Counted from the first letter of the stretch, positions 31,131-40,438 are shown. The stretch is DNA of 64,000 nt from Tamilnaduibacter salinus (GCF_003096655.1 NZ_QEKQ01000005.1:124001-188000), one strand, 5' to 3'. A program made the numbers and translations. Notes: generated by a model from the letters alone, not told the origin.

Positions 31131-32444
31131 GTGGATTCAAACGACTGGTTGCACGGATTCCGTCATTCCTCACCCTACATCAACGCCCATCGCGGGCGAA
31201 CGGTGGTGCTCTCGCTGGGTGGTGAGGCGCTGGCGCATGGCAACCTGCTCCACATCATTCATGACATAACCCTGCTCAGCAGCCTCGGCGTGCGCCTGGT
31301 TTTGGCGTTCGGAGCACGGCCCCAGATCCGTGAACGGTTGGACCGGGCCGGGCTGCCCTCACGGATTGAGGATGGCCTGCGCGTGACCCCCGAGGAACAG
31401 ATGCCCAGCGTCATCGACGCGGTGGGGCAGTTGCGCGCGTATCTGGAAAGCCAGCTGTCGATGGGGCTGGTCAATTCGCCCATGCACGGCGCGCGTATCC
31501 GGGTCACCAGTGGCAACCTGATCGCCGCCCGCCCGGTTGGGGTGCTCAACGGCGTGGATTTCGGCCATACCGGTCGCGTTCGTCGGGTCGATGTGGCGGG
31601 CATCAACGGCCTGCTGGACGCCGGTCACATCGTGCTGCTGCCGCCACTGGGCTATTCACCAACCGGCGATATGTTCAATCTCTCCTACGAGGATGTCGGC
31701 AGCCACGTGGCGGCGGCTCTGGAAGCGGAGAAACTCATTATCTTCACCGGTGAGACCGGTGTGCTCGACACGGATGGGCACCTGATCCGGGAACTGACCG
31801 TGGGCCAGGCCCGTCAGCAACTGCATGAGGCCGGCATGGCGGGCCATGCCGGCGACCTCTTGCGGGCCGCCTGTGATGCCTGCGCCCGCGGCGTTCGTCG
31901 CAGCCATATCATCAGCTACAGCCATGACGGCGCCCTGCTCGAGGAGCTGTTCACCCGGGATGGTTCCGGCACCATGGTGAGCGACGACAATTACGAACAG
32001 ATCCGACCGGCCCGGGTGGGGGACATGGGAGGCATTCTGGAGTTGATCCAGCCGCTCGAGGAGCAGGGCATTCTGGTGCGCCGCTCCGAGGATCGCCTGG
32101 AAACCGAGCTGGACCGCTTCATCGTGGTCGAGCGTGACGGCAGCATCGTTGGCTGCGCGGCGCTCTATGCCTACCCGGCAGATAAGGTCGGTGAGCTCTC
32201 CTGCTTCGCGGTGGACCAGCAGTACCGCCGCTCAGGCCGTGGCGATGACATTCTGGCGATGATCGAGAAAATGGCACGTGGCCAGGGGCTGGACCGGCTT
32301 TTCGTGCTCACCACCCAGACCGAACACTGGTTCCGAGAACGCGGGTTCGTGCCCAGCCGGGTGGATGAGCTGCCAGGGCCAAAGTACGAGGGTTACGACA
32401 GTCAGCGCAACTCAAAGGTCTTCGTCAAAGCGCTTGGCCAGTAG
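31131..32444 (+). CDS. argA: N-acetylglutamate synthase
   Basis: Acetylates glutamate with acetyl-CoA, the committed step to arginine. It is 437 residues with the classical two-domain layout: an amino-acid-kinase-like domain (1 to about 290, with VVLSLGGEALAHGNL, VLAFGARPQIRERL and EAEKLIIFTGETGVL) that senses arginine, and a GNAT acetyltransferase domain (about 290-437, with CFAVDQQYRRSGRGDDIL for CoA). The start is GTG 31131 with GAAGGAGA upstream. The 3' end overlaps the convergent aminopeptidase gene by 33 bp. Confidence 0.95.
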   Translation: MDSNDWLHGFRHSSPYINAHRGRTVVLSLGGEALAHGNLLHIIHDITLLSSLGVRLVLAFGARPQIRERLDRAGLPSRIEDGLRVTPEEQMPSVIDAVGQLRAYLESQLSMGLVNSPMHGARIRVTSGNLIAARPVGVLNGVDFGHTGRVRRVDVAGINGLLDAGHIVLLPPLGYSPTGDMFNLSYEDVGSHVAAALEAEKLIIFTGETGVLDTDGHLIRELTVGQARQQLHEAGMAGHAGDLLRAACDACARGVRRSHIISYSHDGALLEELFTRDGSGTMVSDDNYEQIRPARVGDMGGILELIQPLEEQGILVRRSEDRLETELDRFIVVERDGSIVGCAALYAYPADKVGELSCFAVDQQYRRSGRGDDILAMIEKMARGQGLDRLFVLTTQTEHWFRERGFVPSRVDELPGPKYEGYDSQRNSKVFVKALGQ

Positions 32445-33482
32445 GTCGAGCGCCGCGCGGCGCTGCTCAGGGGGTTGCTTGCCCAGTGCACGGACGGCGT
32501 CGTAGAACGCCGAAAAGTCCCCGTTCTGGTCCGCGAGCAGTTGCCGGAAGGCGGGTACGTCCGCGTTGTACTGCCGGAACAGGCCGATGACGGCGTTGTT
32601 GAGATCATCCAGCAGATAGTGAAGTGGCCCCGGCTCGTCCCAGTCGGCCTCCAGCGTCCGGTAGTCGGCGCGCAGCGCATCGAAGAGAGCCGTCTTGCGG
32701 GCCCGGAGCGTGTCGCGCTCGAGTGAGTCTTTGCGGTCATAGAGGGCCTGAAGCCGTTCTGCGGTGTGCTCAATCAAGGCCAGCGTCTCGCGGTGTCGCC
32801 GCTCGTGTTCGAGTGTTTGCTGGAAGAGCGCGGGATCGCCCCCGTCGCGCTGGAGCCAGCGCTTGAGTCCCTCCAGCTCCACCGCTGTCGCGAAGCTCTC
32901 ATTGAATTGGGTGTCGCCATCGATGTAGAGCACGCGGTGGGCCAACTCGTGAAACATCAGGGCCACCATGCGGTGCGGTTCCAGGCGAGTGAAACCGGTA
33001 TGCAGCGGGTCATCGAACCATCCGAGTGTGGAGTAGGCTGTTACGCCACCGATGAACGTGTCCTGTCCGTCGGCCTGGTAGCGGGCTCGCTCGCGGCGGG
33101 CATCGGCCAGGTCAAAATACCCACGGTAGGACTGACAACCGACCACGGGGTAGCACCATTGTTTCGGAGCAAGTCCGTCCGGGGGTGCGACCACCAGGTT
33201 GTAGACGACGTGGGAGCGCTCGAATGCCACGTAATCGAGGAAGGTGTCGCCAACGGGCAGGGAGAGGTCCGTTCGGGCGAATGCCCGAGCGGCCATGGCC
33301 GTCTGCAGCTTGCCTCTGAGGGTGTCGGACGTCGATTCCCGGTCAAGCCATTCGCTGACGGGCTCGCGGTCCCAGAGCAGGGTCATCTGGCCAACGGCGG
33401 CCTGATGGTAATAGCCCAGCGTCTGGCAGCCAGCGAGGAGCGGAATGAGTAGCACAAACAGGGGGATCGGACTACGCTTCAC
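32412..33482 (-). CDS. Predicted aminopeptidase, lipoprotein (COG4324-type)
   Basis: A probable zinc peptidase attached to a membrane. HELAH in MVALMFHELAHRVLYIDGDTQFNESFATAVE is a gluzincin-type site: two histidines, a catalytic glutamate and a downstream glutamate in NESFA. FPLFVLLIPLLAGC-like residues near the N-terminus form a lipobox. Starting at GTG 33482 gives a normal short signal peptide (VKRSPIPLFVLLIPLLAGC); ATG 33530 would add 16 residues and sits on a TATTAT-like box. Phrases such as CYPVVGCQSYRGYFD match the uncharacterised COG4324 family as I remember it. Substrate unknown. Confidence 0.8.
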   Translation of the reverse strand: MKRSPIPLFVLLIPLLAGCQTLGYYHQAAVGQMTLLWDREPVSEWLDRESTSDTLRGKLQTAMAARAFARTDLSLPVGDTFLDYVAFERSHVVYNLVVAPPDGLAPKQWCYPVVGCQSYRGYFDLADARRERARYQADGQDTFIGGVTAYSTLGWFDDPLHTGFTRLEPHRMVALMFHELAHRVLYIDGDTQFNESFATAVELEGLKRWLQRDGGDPALFQQTLEHERRHRETLALIEHTAERLQALYDRKDSLERDTLRARKTALFDALRADYRTLEADWDEPGPLHYLLDDLNNAVIGLFRQYNADVPAFRQLLADQNGDFSAFYDAVRALGKQPPEQRRAALDLLAKRFDEDL

Positions 33483-33535
33483 AGAGGTGGTCCCGGCCGT
33501 AACAGGAATGGGTTCGGTGTCTTGAATCATCGGTT

Positions 33536-33541
33536 TATAAT
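33536..33541 (+). promoter_or_regulatory. Possible -10 box for the PilZ-DUF1631 gene
   Basis: A perfect TATAAT 33 bp before the ATG at 33574. The -35 position (TTCGGT) is poor. Read the other way, the same AT-rich block gives TATTAT for the aminopeptidase gene. Confidence 0.3.
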
Positions 33542-33573
33542 AAAGGCCAGTCGCAGTGGAAGTCAGGTCATCC

Positions 33574-36500
33574 ATGGAATCGAAGGAACGACGCGCCAGT
33601 CCCCGCTATCCCATCTCTCTTGATGCCGAGCTTGTTACTGGGGCCGAGCAGCCCTGGCCCTGCGAGATCGCCGATTTCTGTGCCGAGGGCCTCTTTATCC
33701 GTTTTGACGGAGGGCTCACCGGCCCCCTGCGTGCTCAGCTCGGTGCGGCGCCCGAACGGGAGCTGGTGGTGCGCTTCCGGTCTCAGGAGGCCGGCGATTC
33801 GCACGAGTTGGCGGTCGAGGTCGTGCGCCTGATTGAGGGAGCGGCCGGCGTGCATTTTACCCGTTCCAACCCCGGTGCCGTCGAAGCCATGCTGGCACTG
33901 AGTCAGTCCGTGGCCGCGCCTGAACCGTCGCGACTGCAGCCCGCCAGTGATCAGGTCCAGTTCGTTCTGCACCAATGCTCCCGTGCGGTGATCGAGCATA
34001 TTGAGCCGCTGATGGGGGATTGCCTCCGGGCCATGGTCGGGGATCTGCGTGACGCCGGACTGAACGCGACCTCTGATCAGGCGGCCAACGAGTTCATGGA
34101 CGCGTCCGGCCAGATGGAGGCACGCCAGTCCGCCGTATGGTTGCAGATGAAACGGGCACTGGAGTCCCCCTTGAAACCCGAGCGTGGGGAGGTGCATGGG
34201 GGATCGGAGCTCTCATTGGTGGACAAGGGCGAATTCGAAGACTGGTTGATGCTGCGGGTTATGGTCACGCGCGCCGATACCATGCACCGTTCCGAGCTGC
34301 TGCCGCTGCGGATGCGGCTGGACCATCTGGGCCTGACCAACGAAACCGGCCATCAGAACCCGCTCGGTCCCGCACTGGTCTGCGATGCATTCCACGCCGG
34401 TCTGCAGAACCTGACCATCGGTCGGGAAGTGGAGAAACTCTGCCTCCGCGCGCTGGAGAAGACGGTACTGAATGAGTTGGGACCGCTTTACGAAGCGCTC
34501 AATGATATCCTTATCCGCCAGAATGTGCTTCCGGATCTGGACCTGAGCCGCTACATCAGCCGCGACAATCATCCGGAGCGCCCGGCGAAGCCCGCAACGC
34601 CATCCTCGCGTCCCGAAGAACACGACCCGGTTACCGCTGACTCCGAGCCAGTGGCGCGCCCCCCGGAGCCACCCCCGACCCAGTCAGCCGACGACCCTCG
34701 ACAGGCGACCTTCGCCAGCCACACGGCGCTGGCCAATAACGCATTCGCCACGGTTCGCAACCTCCTGTCCACGTTGTCCGCCAGTCGCCAGGCATCGGGG
34801 ATGGCGCCAGTCAGCGACTTTCCCAGCGATGCCAAGCCTCTGTCGGGCGCGGACCTGCAACGGGAACTCCATGGTCTCCAACAGGCCTCGGCCAGTCGCC
34901 CGGCCGACGAGGAAAGCCGGCCTCTGAAAGAGCAGGTGGTGGAAAAAATCCGGGCCGTCGGCGATGCGGCTCTGGATGACGAACAGCAGGAAACCCTGGA
35001 TGTGGTGGACCGCTTCTTCAGCAGTGTCGTGGACAGCCCTCGGCTGAACGATATGGCCCGCGGTCAGTTACGGAAGTTGGAATTCCCGGTGCTGCGAGTC
35101 GTGATGCGGGACCGTCGCTTCTTTGAAGACACGGGCAGCCCCGTCCGGGGAGTCATGAACCGTCTGGCCCAACTGGGTGCAAAGGACGCCCGGGTCAGCC
35201 CGGTCGTTGAGCGACGCATCGATGAACTGGTGCAGCGCATCGTCACCGAGTTTGATCAGGACACAGGGGTGTTCGAGTCGGCTCAGGAAGAGCTGGACTC
35301 GCTGATTGAACGCCAGAATCTGGTGTACCGCCGAAACGTGGAACGGGTCATGGCCGCCGCCGAGGGCAGCCAGAAAGTCCAGGACTCCAAGCGTGCCGTG
35401 AAGGCGGCGCTGGACAGCCGCTTTGGGGGCCGCGAGGTGCCCAGGGCGCTCCTGACCTTGTTGGAAGGGGGCTGGCGTGACCTCCTGTCGCTGACCTGGA
35501 TACGCCAGGGCGCGGACAGTCCACTCTGGCAGGACTATCTCCAGGTTCTGGACTCGCTCATGGCCTTTGGCGAAGACAGGGACGCCCAGATCAACCTCCC
35601 GGAGCTGCTGCGGACGATCCAGGAGGGGCTGGCGTCCATTTCAAGCAATCACATGCCCTCGGCGAGCATTCGCGAAGAGCTCAAGCAGTACGTGACCCGC
35701 CGAGAGGACGACCCGGTCGAGTGGGTGCCCTATCCCGACACTCCGGGGCCGGTCGAAGAAGGCGATACAGAGCCGGTTCCCCAGCAACAGCGCTGGCTGC
35801 ACCGCGCGCGTCGCCTGCAGACCGGGGAGTGGCTCAGCGATTGCAGCGATGCCGATCATCCCCAGTCCATCCGCCTGGTCTGGATCGCCCGCAATCACAG
35901 TCGTTTCGTGTTTGTGAACCATCAGGGGATGCGCGTCAGTGAGTTGACGCTGGACGAATTGGCGGCGCGTCTCCAGGCCGGTACGCTGGTGCCGGATGAG
36001 GAGCATGACCGGCCTCTGGTGGATGAGAGCATCGACCGGATGGTCAAGCAGGTGTACGACCAGCTGTCGTGGGTCTCCACCCACGACGAGATCACGGGGC
36101 TGCTGACGCGACGTGAGTTTGAGCGTGTGGTCGAGCAGCATCTGGCCCGTGGGGTTGAAGGCCGGACTCTGGTGCAGGTGGCGCTCCGGGGCCTGCGGCT
36201 GCTGAATGACACAGCCGGTTATCAGGCCGGTGATGACGTACTGGGCCGCGTTGCATTGATGCTGCGGGAGCATCTCGGTGAAGGGGCGCTGGCGCGTCTG
36301 GACGGGCATACCTTCGCCTGGCTGACCGATGCCGATTCCGCCGAGGCTCAGACCCGTGAGTTGATCAGAACCATTGAGGGCATGAATCCCGAGCATGAGG
36401 GGCGTCAGTACCAGCTGTCCGCCAGTGCCGGCATCGCTCCCCCGGCAGCGACGCTCGTGACGGCTGATCGTTGGCTGCGGGGGGCCGCCCAGGCCACCGG

Positions 36501-37329
36501 CTCCGCCATGGATCAGGGCGGCGGGAGAATTGTTCACTACGGGCCGGATCCCGCACTGGAAGCGCGACAGGAACAGATCGCCGCCCGGATTGCCGGGCTC
36601 GACAATCCGGGCGGCAACCCCCTTCAACTTCGTTGTCAGAAAATCATTGCGCTGCACGGCCGGACCACCATGGGGACCCAATACGAGGTGCTGATCAGCA
36701 TGTATGACGACCAGGGGGATCTCATTACCGGCGCCGAGTTTGTCCGCATGGCCGAGCGCTATGATCGCATGCAGGCCGTGGACCGATGGGTCGTGGGCCA
36801 GATGCTGGATTGGCTGCGTGGGGGCGACACGGCCGGTGCGGGTGGAAGCGGCCTGAGTATCAACCTGTCTGGCCACTCCCTCAACGATGCGACGTTGCTG
36901 GAATTCATCTACGAAACCCTGAGTCAGCAGGACGCGCCCATCGAGCGACTCTGGTTCGAGATCACCGAGGCGGCGGCCATCCGCAATCTTCAGGAGGTGG
37001 CCGAGTTCATGCGGGAGATGCGCGAACTCGGCTGTCGTTTCTGCCTTGGACAGCTTGGCAGCGGGCCGACCTCCTACGAATTCATGCGGGCGCTGCCGGT
37101 CGAGCTGGTCCGGCTGGACGGCGCCTTCACACGGCATGTGTCCGGCAGTGAACTGGACCGGGCCATGGTGCGCTCCATGGTGGATATGGCGCACTACACC
37201 GGCCGGGAGGTGATCGCCGGTCTCATCGAGGATCGAGAGACACTGGATGTGCTTACCGGCCTGGGGGTGGACTATGGCCAGGGTTATGTCGTCGAAAAGC
37301 CGCAACTACTGGAACAGCTATTGAGCTGA
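33574..37329 (+). CDS. Giant regulator: PilZ, DUF1631, degenerate GGDEF and degenerate EAL domains
   Basis: A 1251-residue cytoplasmic protein with no membrane span. Residues about 5-105 are a PilZ domain (KERRASPRYPISLDAELV, ADFCAEGLFIRF). A long helical region to about 800 matches the DUF1631 type (VQFVLHQCSRAVIEHIEPLMGDCLRAM, DRFFSSVVDSPRLNDMARGQL). About 832-985 is a GGDEF fold (STHDEITGLLTRREFERVV) whose signature is replaced by LDGHTF near 908. About 1020-1251 is an EAL fold (WFEITEAAAIRNLQEV, GLGVDYGQGYVVEKPQ) whose EAL reads YEVL and whose DDFG-type loop reads LGQLGSG. Neither catalytic site looks functional, so it probably binds rather than makes or breaks cyclic-di-GMP. Start ATG 33574 chosen over GTG 33556. 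Confidence 0.88.
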   Translation: MESKERRASPRYPISLDAELVTGAEQPWPCEIADFCAEGLFIRFDGGLTGPLRAQLGAAPERELVVRFRSQEAGDSHELAVEVVRLIEGAAGVHFTRSNPGAVEAMLALSQSVAAPEPSRLQPASDQVQFVLHQCSRAVIEHIEPLMGDCLRAMVGDLRDAGLNATSDQAANEFMDASGQMEARQSAVWLQMKRALESPLKPERGEVHGGSELSLVDKGEFEDWLMLRVMVTRADTMHRSELLPLRMRLDHLGLTNETGHQNPLGPALVCDAFHAGLQNLTIGREVEKLCLRALEKTVLNELGPLYEALNDILIRQNVLPDLDLSRYISRDNHPERPAKPATPSSRPEEHDPVTADSEPVARPPEPPPTQSADDPRQATFASHTALANNAFATVRNLLSTLSASRQASGMAPVSDFPSDAKPLSGADLQRELHGLQQASASRPADEESRPLKEQVVEKIRAVGDAALDDEQQETLDVVDRFFSSVVDSPRLNDMARGQLRKLEFPVLRVVMRDRRFFEDTGSPVRGVMNRLAQLGAKDARVSPVVERRIDELVQRIVTEFDQDTGVFESAQEELDSLIERQNLVYRRNVERVMAAAEGSQKVQDSKRAVKAALDSRFGGREVPRALLTLLEGGWRDLLSLTWIRQGADSPLWQDYLQVLDSLMAFGEDRDAQINLPELLRTIQEGLASISSNHMPSASIREELKQYVTRREDDPVEWVPYPDTPGPVEEGDTEPVPQQQRWLHRARRLQTGEWLSDCSDADHPQSIRLVWIARNHSRFVFVNHQGMRVSELTLDELAARLQAGTLVPDEEHDRPLVDESIDRMVKQVYDQLSWVSTHDEITGLLTRREFERVVEQHLARGVEGRTLVQVALRGLRLLNDTAGYQAGDDVLGRVALMLREHLGEGALARLDGHTFAWLTDADSAEAQTRELIRTIEGMNPEHEGRQYQLSASAGIAPPAATLVTADRWLRGAAQATGSAMDQGGGRIVHYGPDPALEARQEQIAARIAGLDNPGGNPLQLRCQKIIALHGRTTMGTQYEVLISMYDDQGDLITGAEFVRMAERYDRMQAVDRWVVGQMLDWLRGGDTAGAGGSGLSINLSGHSLNDATLLEFIYETLSQQDAPIERLWFEITEAAAIRNLQEVAEFMREMRELGCRFCLGQLGSGPTSYEFMRALPVELVRLDGAFTRHVSGSELDRAMVRSMVDMAHYTGREVIAGLIEDRETLDVLTGLGVDYGQGYVVEKPQLLEQLLS

Positions 37330-37384
37330 CACGACGGCCGGGAGCGGCTACCCTGACGGTTTTGCGACCAATGCGGGGCGGTCC

Positions 37385-38251
37385 ATGTCCAAGCGTCACC
37401 CGATTATTGCCGTGACCGGTTCCTCCGGTGCGGGCACCACCACGACGGGCCGGATCTTCAGCCAGATCTTCTCGGGCGAGTCCATCAACGCCGCCATGGT
37501 CAGCGGGGACAGTTTTCACCGTTTCACGCGTGACCAGATGTCGGATCTCGCCGATGAGGGCCTGTATGGCGCCCGTAATCACTTCGCACTGGCGGCCAAT
37601 CACGTCGACCGGCTGGAAGCGCTGTTCTACGACTACAGCCTGACCGGGACCGGTCAATATCGTGAGTACATCCACGACGAGGATTACGAGCTGATCCGGC
37701 AGGGTTATGAGCCGGGTACCTTTACGCGCTGGGCCTCACTGGCACCGGGGACGGACGTGCTGTTCTATGAGGGGCTACACGGTGGGATCAGCAACGAAGA
37801 ATTCCGCATCGCCGATTATGTGGACCTGCTGATCGGCGTGGTGCCCATCGTCAACCTGGAATGGATCCAGAAGATCCACCGGGACACCTACCACCGGGGC
37901 TATTCCGAGGAGGCGGTCGTCCAGACCATCATCAACCGGATGGACGACTATGTGCAGGACATTGTTCCCCAGTTCTCCAACACCCATGTCAATTTCCAGC
38001 GCGTGCCGATGGTCGACACGTCCAATCCGTTTCAGGCGCGGGATGTGCCGACCGCCGACGAAAGCCTCGTTGTCATCCATTTTCGCGACCACAGCGGTGT
38101 GGACTTCCCCTACCTGCTACAGATGATCCCCAACAGCCACATGTCCCGCCACGACACCATCGTGATTCCGGGCACCAAACTGCCGCTGGCGATGGACCTG
38201 ATCGTCCGGCCGATGGTGCTGGAGCTCATGGCCCACAAACAATTCGCCTGA
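37385..38251 (+). CDS. prkB: Phosphoribulokinase-family protein (PrkB type)
   Basis: A 288-residue kinase of the short proteobacterial phosphoribulokinase family. The P-loop is ITAVTGSSGAGTTTTG-like (IIAVTGSSGAGTTTTGRIF), and FHRF, ARNHFALAANHVDRLEALFYDY, FYEGLHGG and HRDTYHRGYSEEAVVQTI are typical. The biochemical reaction would be ATP-dependent phosphorylation of ribulose-5-phosphate. No RuBisCO gene is in the window, and E. coli has the same gene beside an OsmC-family gene and crp, as here. So I read it as the PrkB orphan, whose role in heterotrophs is unclear. It is followed by a repeat that can act as a terminator. Confidence 0.9.
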   Translation: MSKRHPIIAVTGSSGAGTTTTGRIFSQIFSGESINAAMVSGDSFHRFTRDQMSDLADEGLYGARNHFALAANHVDRLEALFYDYSLTGTGQYREYIHDEDYELIRQGYEPGTFTRWASLAPGTDVLFYEGLHGGISNEEFRIADYVDLLIGVVPIVNLEWIQKIHRDTYHRGYSEEAVVQTIINRMDDYVQDIVPQFSNTHVNFQRVPMVDTSNPFQARDVPTADESLVVIHFRDHSGVDFPYLLQMIPNSHMSRHDTIVIPGTKLPLAMDLIVRPMVLELMAHKQFA

Positions 38252-38404
38252 GGGGCCTCTGAAAAGCCCCTGCTACGGCGAACTTCCGCGTTGCGCGGTG
38301 GGCGTGCGCGCCTCCGATCAAAGACTCACCTACCAGGCAGGTATGCCTCGCCTTCTGTGCTCCGTGCGCCTTGAATGTCACCGCATCAGGGGGCAAAGGC
38401 CCCT
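38251..38404. repeat. Inverted-repeat element with GCGTTGCGC / GCGCCTTG core (copy 2)
   Basis: AGGGGCCT (38251-38258) pairs with AGGCCCCT (38397-38404), followed by TTT; an inner GCCCCTG (38266-38272) pairs with CAGGGGGC (38387-38394). Inside are GCGTTGCGC (38288-38296), the CTCACCTACC...CAGGTATGCC block (38325-38351) and GCGCCTTG (38366-38373), in the same order as at 12174-12295. It begins on the last base of prkB and probably terminates its transcript. Confidence 0.8.
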
Positions 38405-38859
38405 TTTATGAGGTTTATCGCGGATTAGCGTGATAGTACCTGTAGCCGATGTCTCCGACTTCGGAGTCGTCCGCAGGACGACCGGGTTTGCAGGCAAATT
38501 CCGGTCAACATACAAGGAGCAAGCTTGCTCGCGACCAATCCGACGGGCGAGGCCAGGTATTCGCATGAGATTGGTCGCTTGCAAGCAAGCACCTGCGGGC
38601 TGGGTCAGTCCTGTTGATCCGGCAGGCCTGACGGCCTGCTCCGAAGTCAGAGACATCGGCTACAGGTGCGGCACCGTTGGCATGACGACCTGCCGCTTCC
38701 TCTGCGTTTTCACGCGGATCGGCGAGAACGTTTAATGATGCTGGCCAGTCGAACAAAAAATCTGAACAACCCCACCATAACGTTTCGATTTTCCCGGGAG
38801 CGGAATGGGCGTTTAATAAAGGTCAGTGGAATCGGGGCTGTTCCCCGGGGAGGTGCGAA
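38252..38859. other. Intergenic region between prkB and the pirin gene
   Basis: About 610 bp without a gene. It carries the copy-2 repeat (38251-38404), a 230-bp nested palindromic element (38438-38667), and about 190 bp of AT-richer DNA before the pirin gene, where its promoter should lie (for example near 38815-38825, TTTAATAAAG). Confidence 0.7.
38438..38667. repeat. 230-bp element with 28-bp terminal inverted repeats enclosing REP-like palindromes
   Basis: Arms 38438-38465 and 38640-38667 are reverse complements at 27 of 28 positions. Inside lie a hairpin GTCGTCC-GCA-GGACGAC (38466-38482), a pair of inverted units meeting at GCGACCAATC (38531-38540) and GATTGGTCGC (38569-38578), and a hairpin GCAGGCC-TGAC-GGCCTGC (38622-38639). 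The inner units, with GGAGCAAGCTTGCTCGCGA, resemble Pseudomonas-type REP sequences arranged as a BIME. The whole can fold as a four-armed structure. Confidence 0.8.
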
Positions 38860-39723
38860 ATGACTGACCGTGTTGTGAAGCGGTCCATCCCGTCCAGGGA
38901 AACGTCCGACGGCGCCGGTGTGCGCATCCGCCGTTCCATCGGCCAGCAGCCGACGATCCGGCTGGATCCGTTCCTGATGCTGGATGAGTTTGGCTCGGAG
39001 GACGCGGCCGATTACATCGCCGGGTTTCCGTCCCACCCCCATCGGGGTTTCGAGACGGTGACCTACATGATCGACGGGCACATGCTGCACGAGGATCACA
39101 TGGGCAATCGGGGCGATCTGCGCAACGGTGGCGTCCAGTGGATGACCGCCGGGCGCGGCATCATCCATTCAGAGATGCCCCAGCAGGAATCCGGTGCCAT
39201 GCGTGGCTTCCAGCTCTGGCTCAACCTGCCGGCGGCGGAAAAGATGACGCCCGCCAGGTATCGTGACATCCAGCCCGGGGACATCCCCGTGGTGTCCTTC
39301 GACGGCGGCCGGGCACGTCTGATCGCGGGTGTTCTGACTCTGGCCGGAGAGGCTCACTCCGGAGCAGTGACCGGGGGCACAACCGAGCCGCTTTATGCCG
39401 ATGTGCAGCTGGACCCGGGTGGCGCCGTGACGCTGCCCGTCCCTTCGCGTCTGGATGCCATGGTGTATCTCTACGAAGGCACGGCCAGTCTCGGGGATTC
39501 AGCGCTTGAACGTCAGGCGGCCAGTATTCTCGATGATGGCAACCAGGTGAGCGTTCGGGCCGGTCAGGAGGGCGCGCGATTGCTGCTGCTGGCGGGACGG
39601 CCCATCAACGAACCGGTCGTGCAGTATGGTCCGTTCGTGATGAACACCCGCGATGAAATCGAGCAGACGCTACGGGACTATCGGGACGGGGTGCTGGCGG
39701 CGGAACAGCCGCAGGCATCGTGA
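38860..39723 (+). CDS. Pirin family protein
   Basis: A 287-residue bicupin. The metal-binding residues of the N-terminal cupin are in SHPHRGFETVTYMIDG and IIHSEMPQ, with the typical GNRGDLRNGGVQWMTAGRGI between. The second cupin ends with GRPINEPVVQYGPFVMNTRDEIEQTLRDY. Bacterial pirins are cofactor-type regulators or quercetin-2,3-dioxygenases; which applies here is not decidable. The start ATG 38860 has GGGGAGG upstream. A terminator at 39743-39779 closes it against vfr. Confidence 0.93.
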   Translation: MTDRVVKRSIPSRETSDGAGVRIRRSIGQQPTIRLDPFLMLDEFGSEDAADYIAGFPSHPHRGFETVTYMIDGHMLHEDHMGNRGDLRNGGVQWMTAGRGIIHSEMPQQESGAMRGFQLWLNLPAAEKMTPARYRDIQPGDIPVVSFDGGRARLIAGVLTLAGEAHSGAVTGGTTEPLYADVQLDPGGAVTLPVPSRLDAMVYLYEGTASLGDSALERQAASILDDGNQVSVRAGQEGARLLLLAGRPINEPVVQYGPFVMNTRDEIEQTLRDYRDGVLAAEQPQAS

Positions 39724-39742
39724 ATCCCCTGCCGGGGGAGCG

Positions 39743-39779
39743 CGGCCAGCCGGGCAGGATGCCGGGCTGGCCGTTTTTT
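39743..39779 (+). terminator. Rho-independent terminator of the pirin gene
   Basis: CGGCCAGCCGGGCA and TGCCGGGCTGGCCG form a 14-bp stem with one mismatch and a 3-base loop, followed by six T on the plus strand. Confidence 0.9.
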
Positions 39780-39796
39780 CTTGGGGTGAGGGCGGT

Positions 39797-40438
39797 TCAG
39801 CGTGTGCCGTACACCACCATGGTCTTGCCTTTGACCATGACCAGTCCCTGGTCCTCCAGCGTCTTGAGTACCCGTCCCACCATCTCGCGGGAGCAGCCGA
39901 CGATGCGACCGATTTCCTGACGGGTGATCTTGATCTGCATGCCGTCCGGGTGGGTCATGGCGTCAGGCTCCTGGCACAGATCCAACAGGGTGCGGGCCAC
40001 GCGGCCGGTGACGTCGAGAAACGCCAGGTCGCCGACCTTGCGGGTGGTCTGGCGCAGTCGGCTGGCCATCTGTTCGCCGATAAAGTAGAGCACACGCGGG
40101 TCTTCCTGAGAAATCTCCCGGACCTTTGTGTAGCTGATCTCGGCCACCTCGCACTCGGTTTTCGCCTTCACCCAGGCCGTGCGGTAATCCATGCTGTCGA
40201 ACAGGCCCATTTCGCCGAAGAAGTCGCCGGCGTTGAGATACGCCATGATCATCTCGCGACCGTCGTCGTCTTCGATGATGACGGTAACGGATCCTTTGAC
40301 GATGTAGAACAGCGAATCGCTCTTGTCACCGGCGTAGATGATCGTGCTCTTGGCCGGGTAGCGTCGGCGGTGACACTGGGATAGGAAGTAGTCGAGATGC
40401 CTGGTCTTCTGCTCGACCGGTTTGAGTATCGTGGCCAT
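39797..40438 (-). CDS. vfr: CRP/Vfr family cyclic-AMP receptor protein
   Basis: A 213-residue global regulator. The cAMP-binding domain has [39 protein letters not shown] and [17 protein letters not shown], retaining the Glu and Arg-Thr contacts for cAMP. The C-terminal helix-turn-helix is [29 protein letters not shown]. The length, and the OsmC and speD neighbours across the divergent promoter, match Pseudomonas vfr from memory. It probably controls carbon use and virulence-type functions; targets cannot be read here. Confidence 0.94.
   Translation of the reverse strand: MATILKPVEQKTRHLDYFLSQCHRRRYPAKSTIIYAGDKSDSLFYIVKGSVTVIIEDDDGREMIMAYLNAGDFFGEMGLFDSMDYRTAWVKAKTECEVAEISYTKVREISQEDPRVLYFIGEQMASRLRQTTRKVGDLAFLDVTGRVARTLLDLCQEPDAMTHPDGMQIKITRQEIGRIVGCSREMVGRVLKTLEDQGLVMVKGKTMVVYGTR

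Noticed and set aside
37385-38251. Phosphoribulokinase together with DabBA taken as evidence of a Calvin cycle
   Set aside because: No RuBisCO or other cycle gene is in the window, and the kinase neighbours are those of the E. coli prkB orphan.
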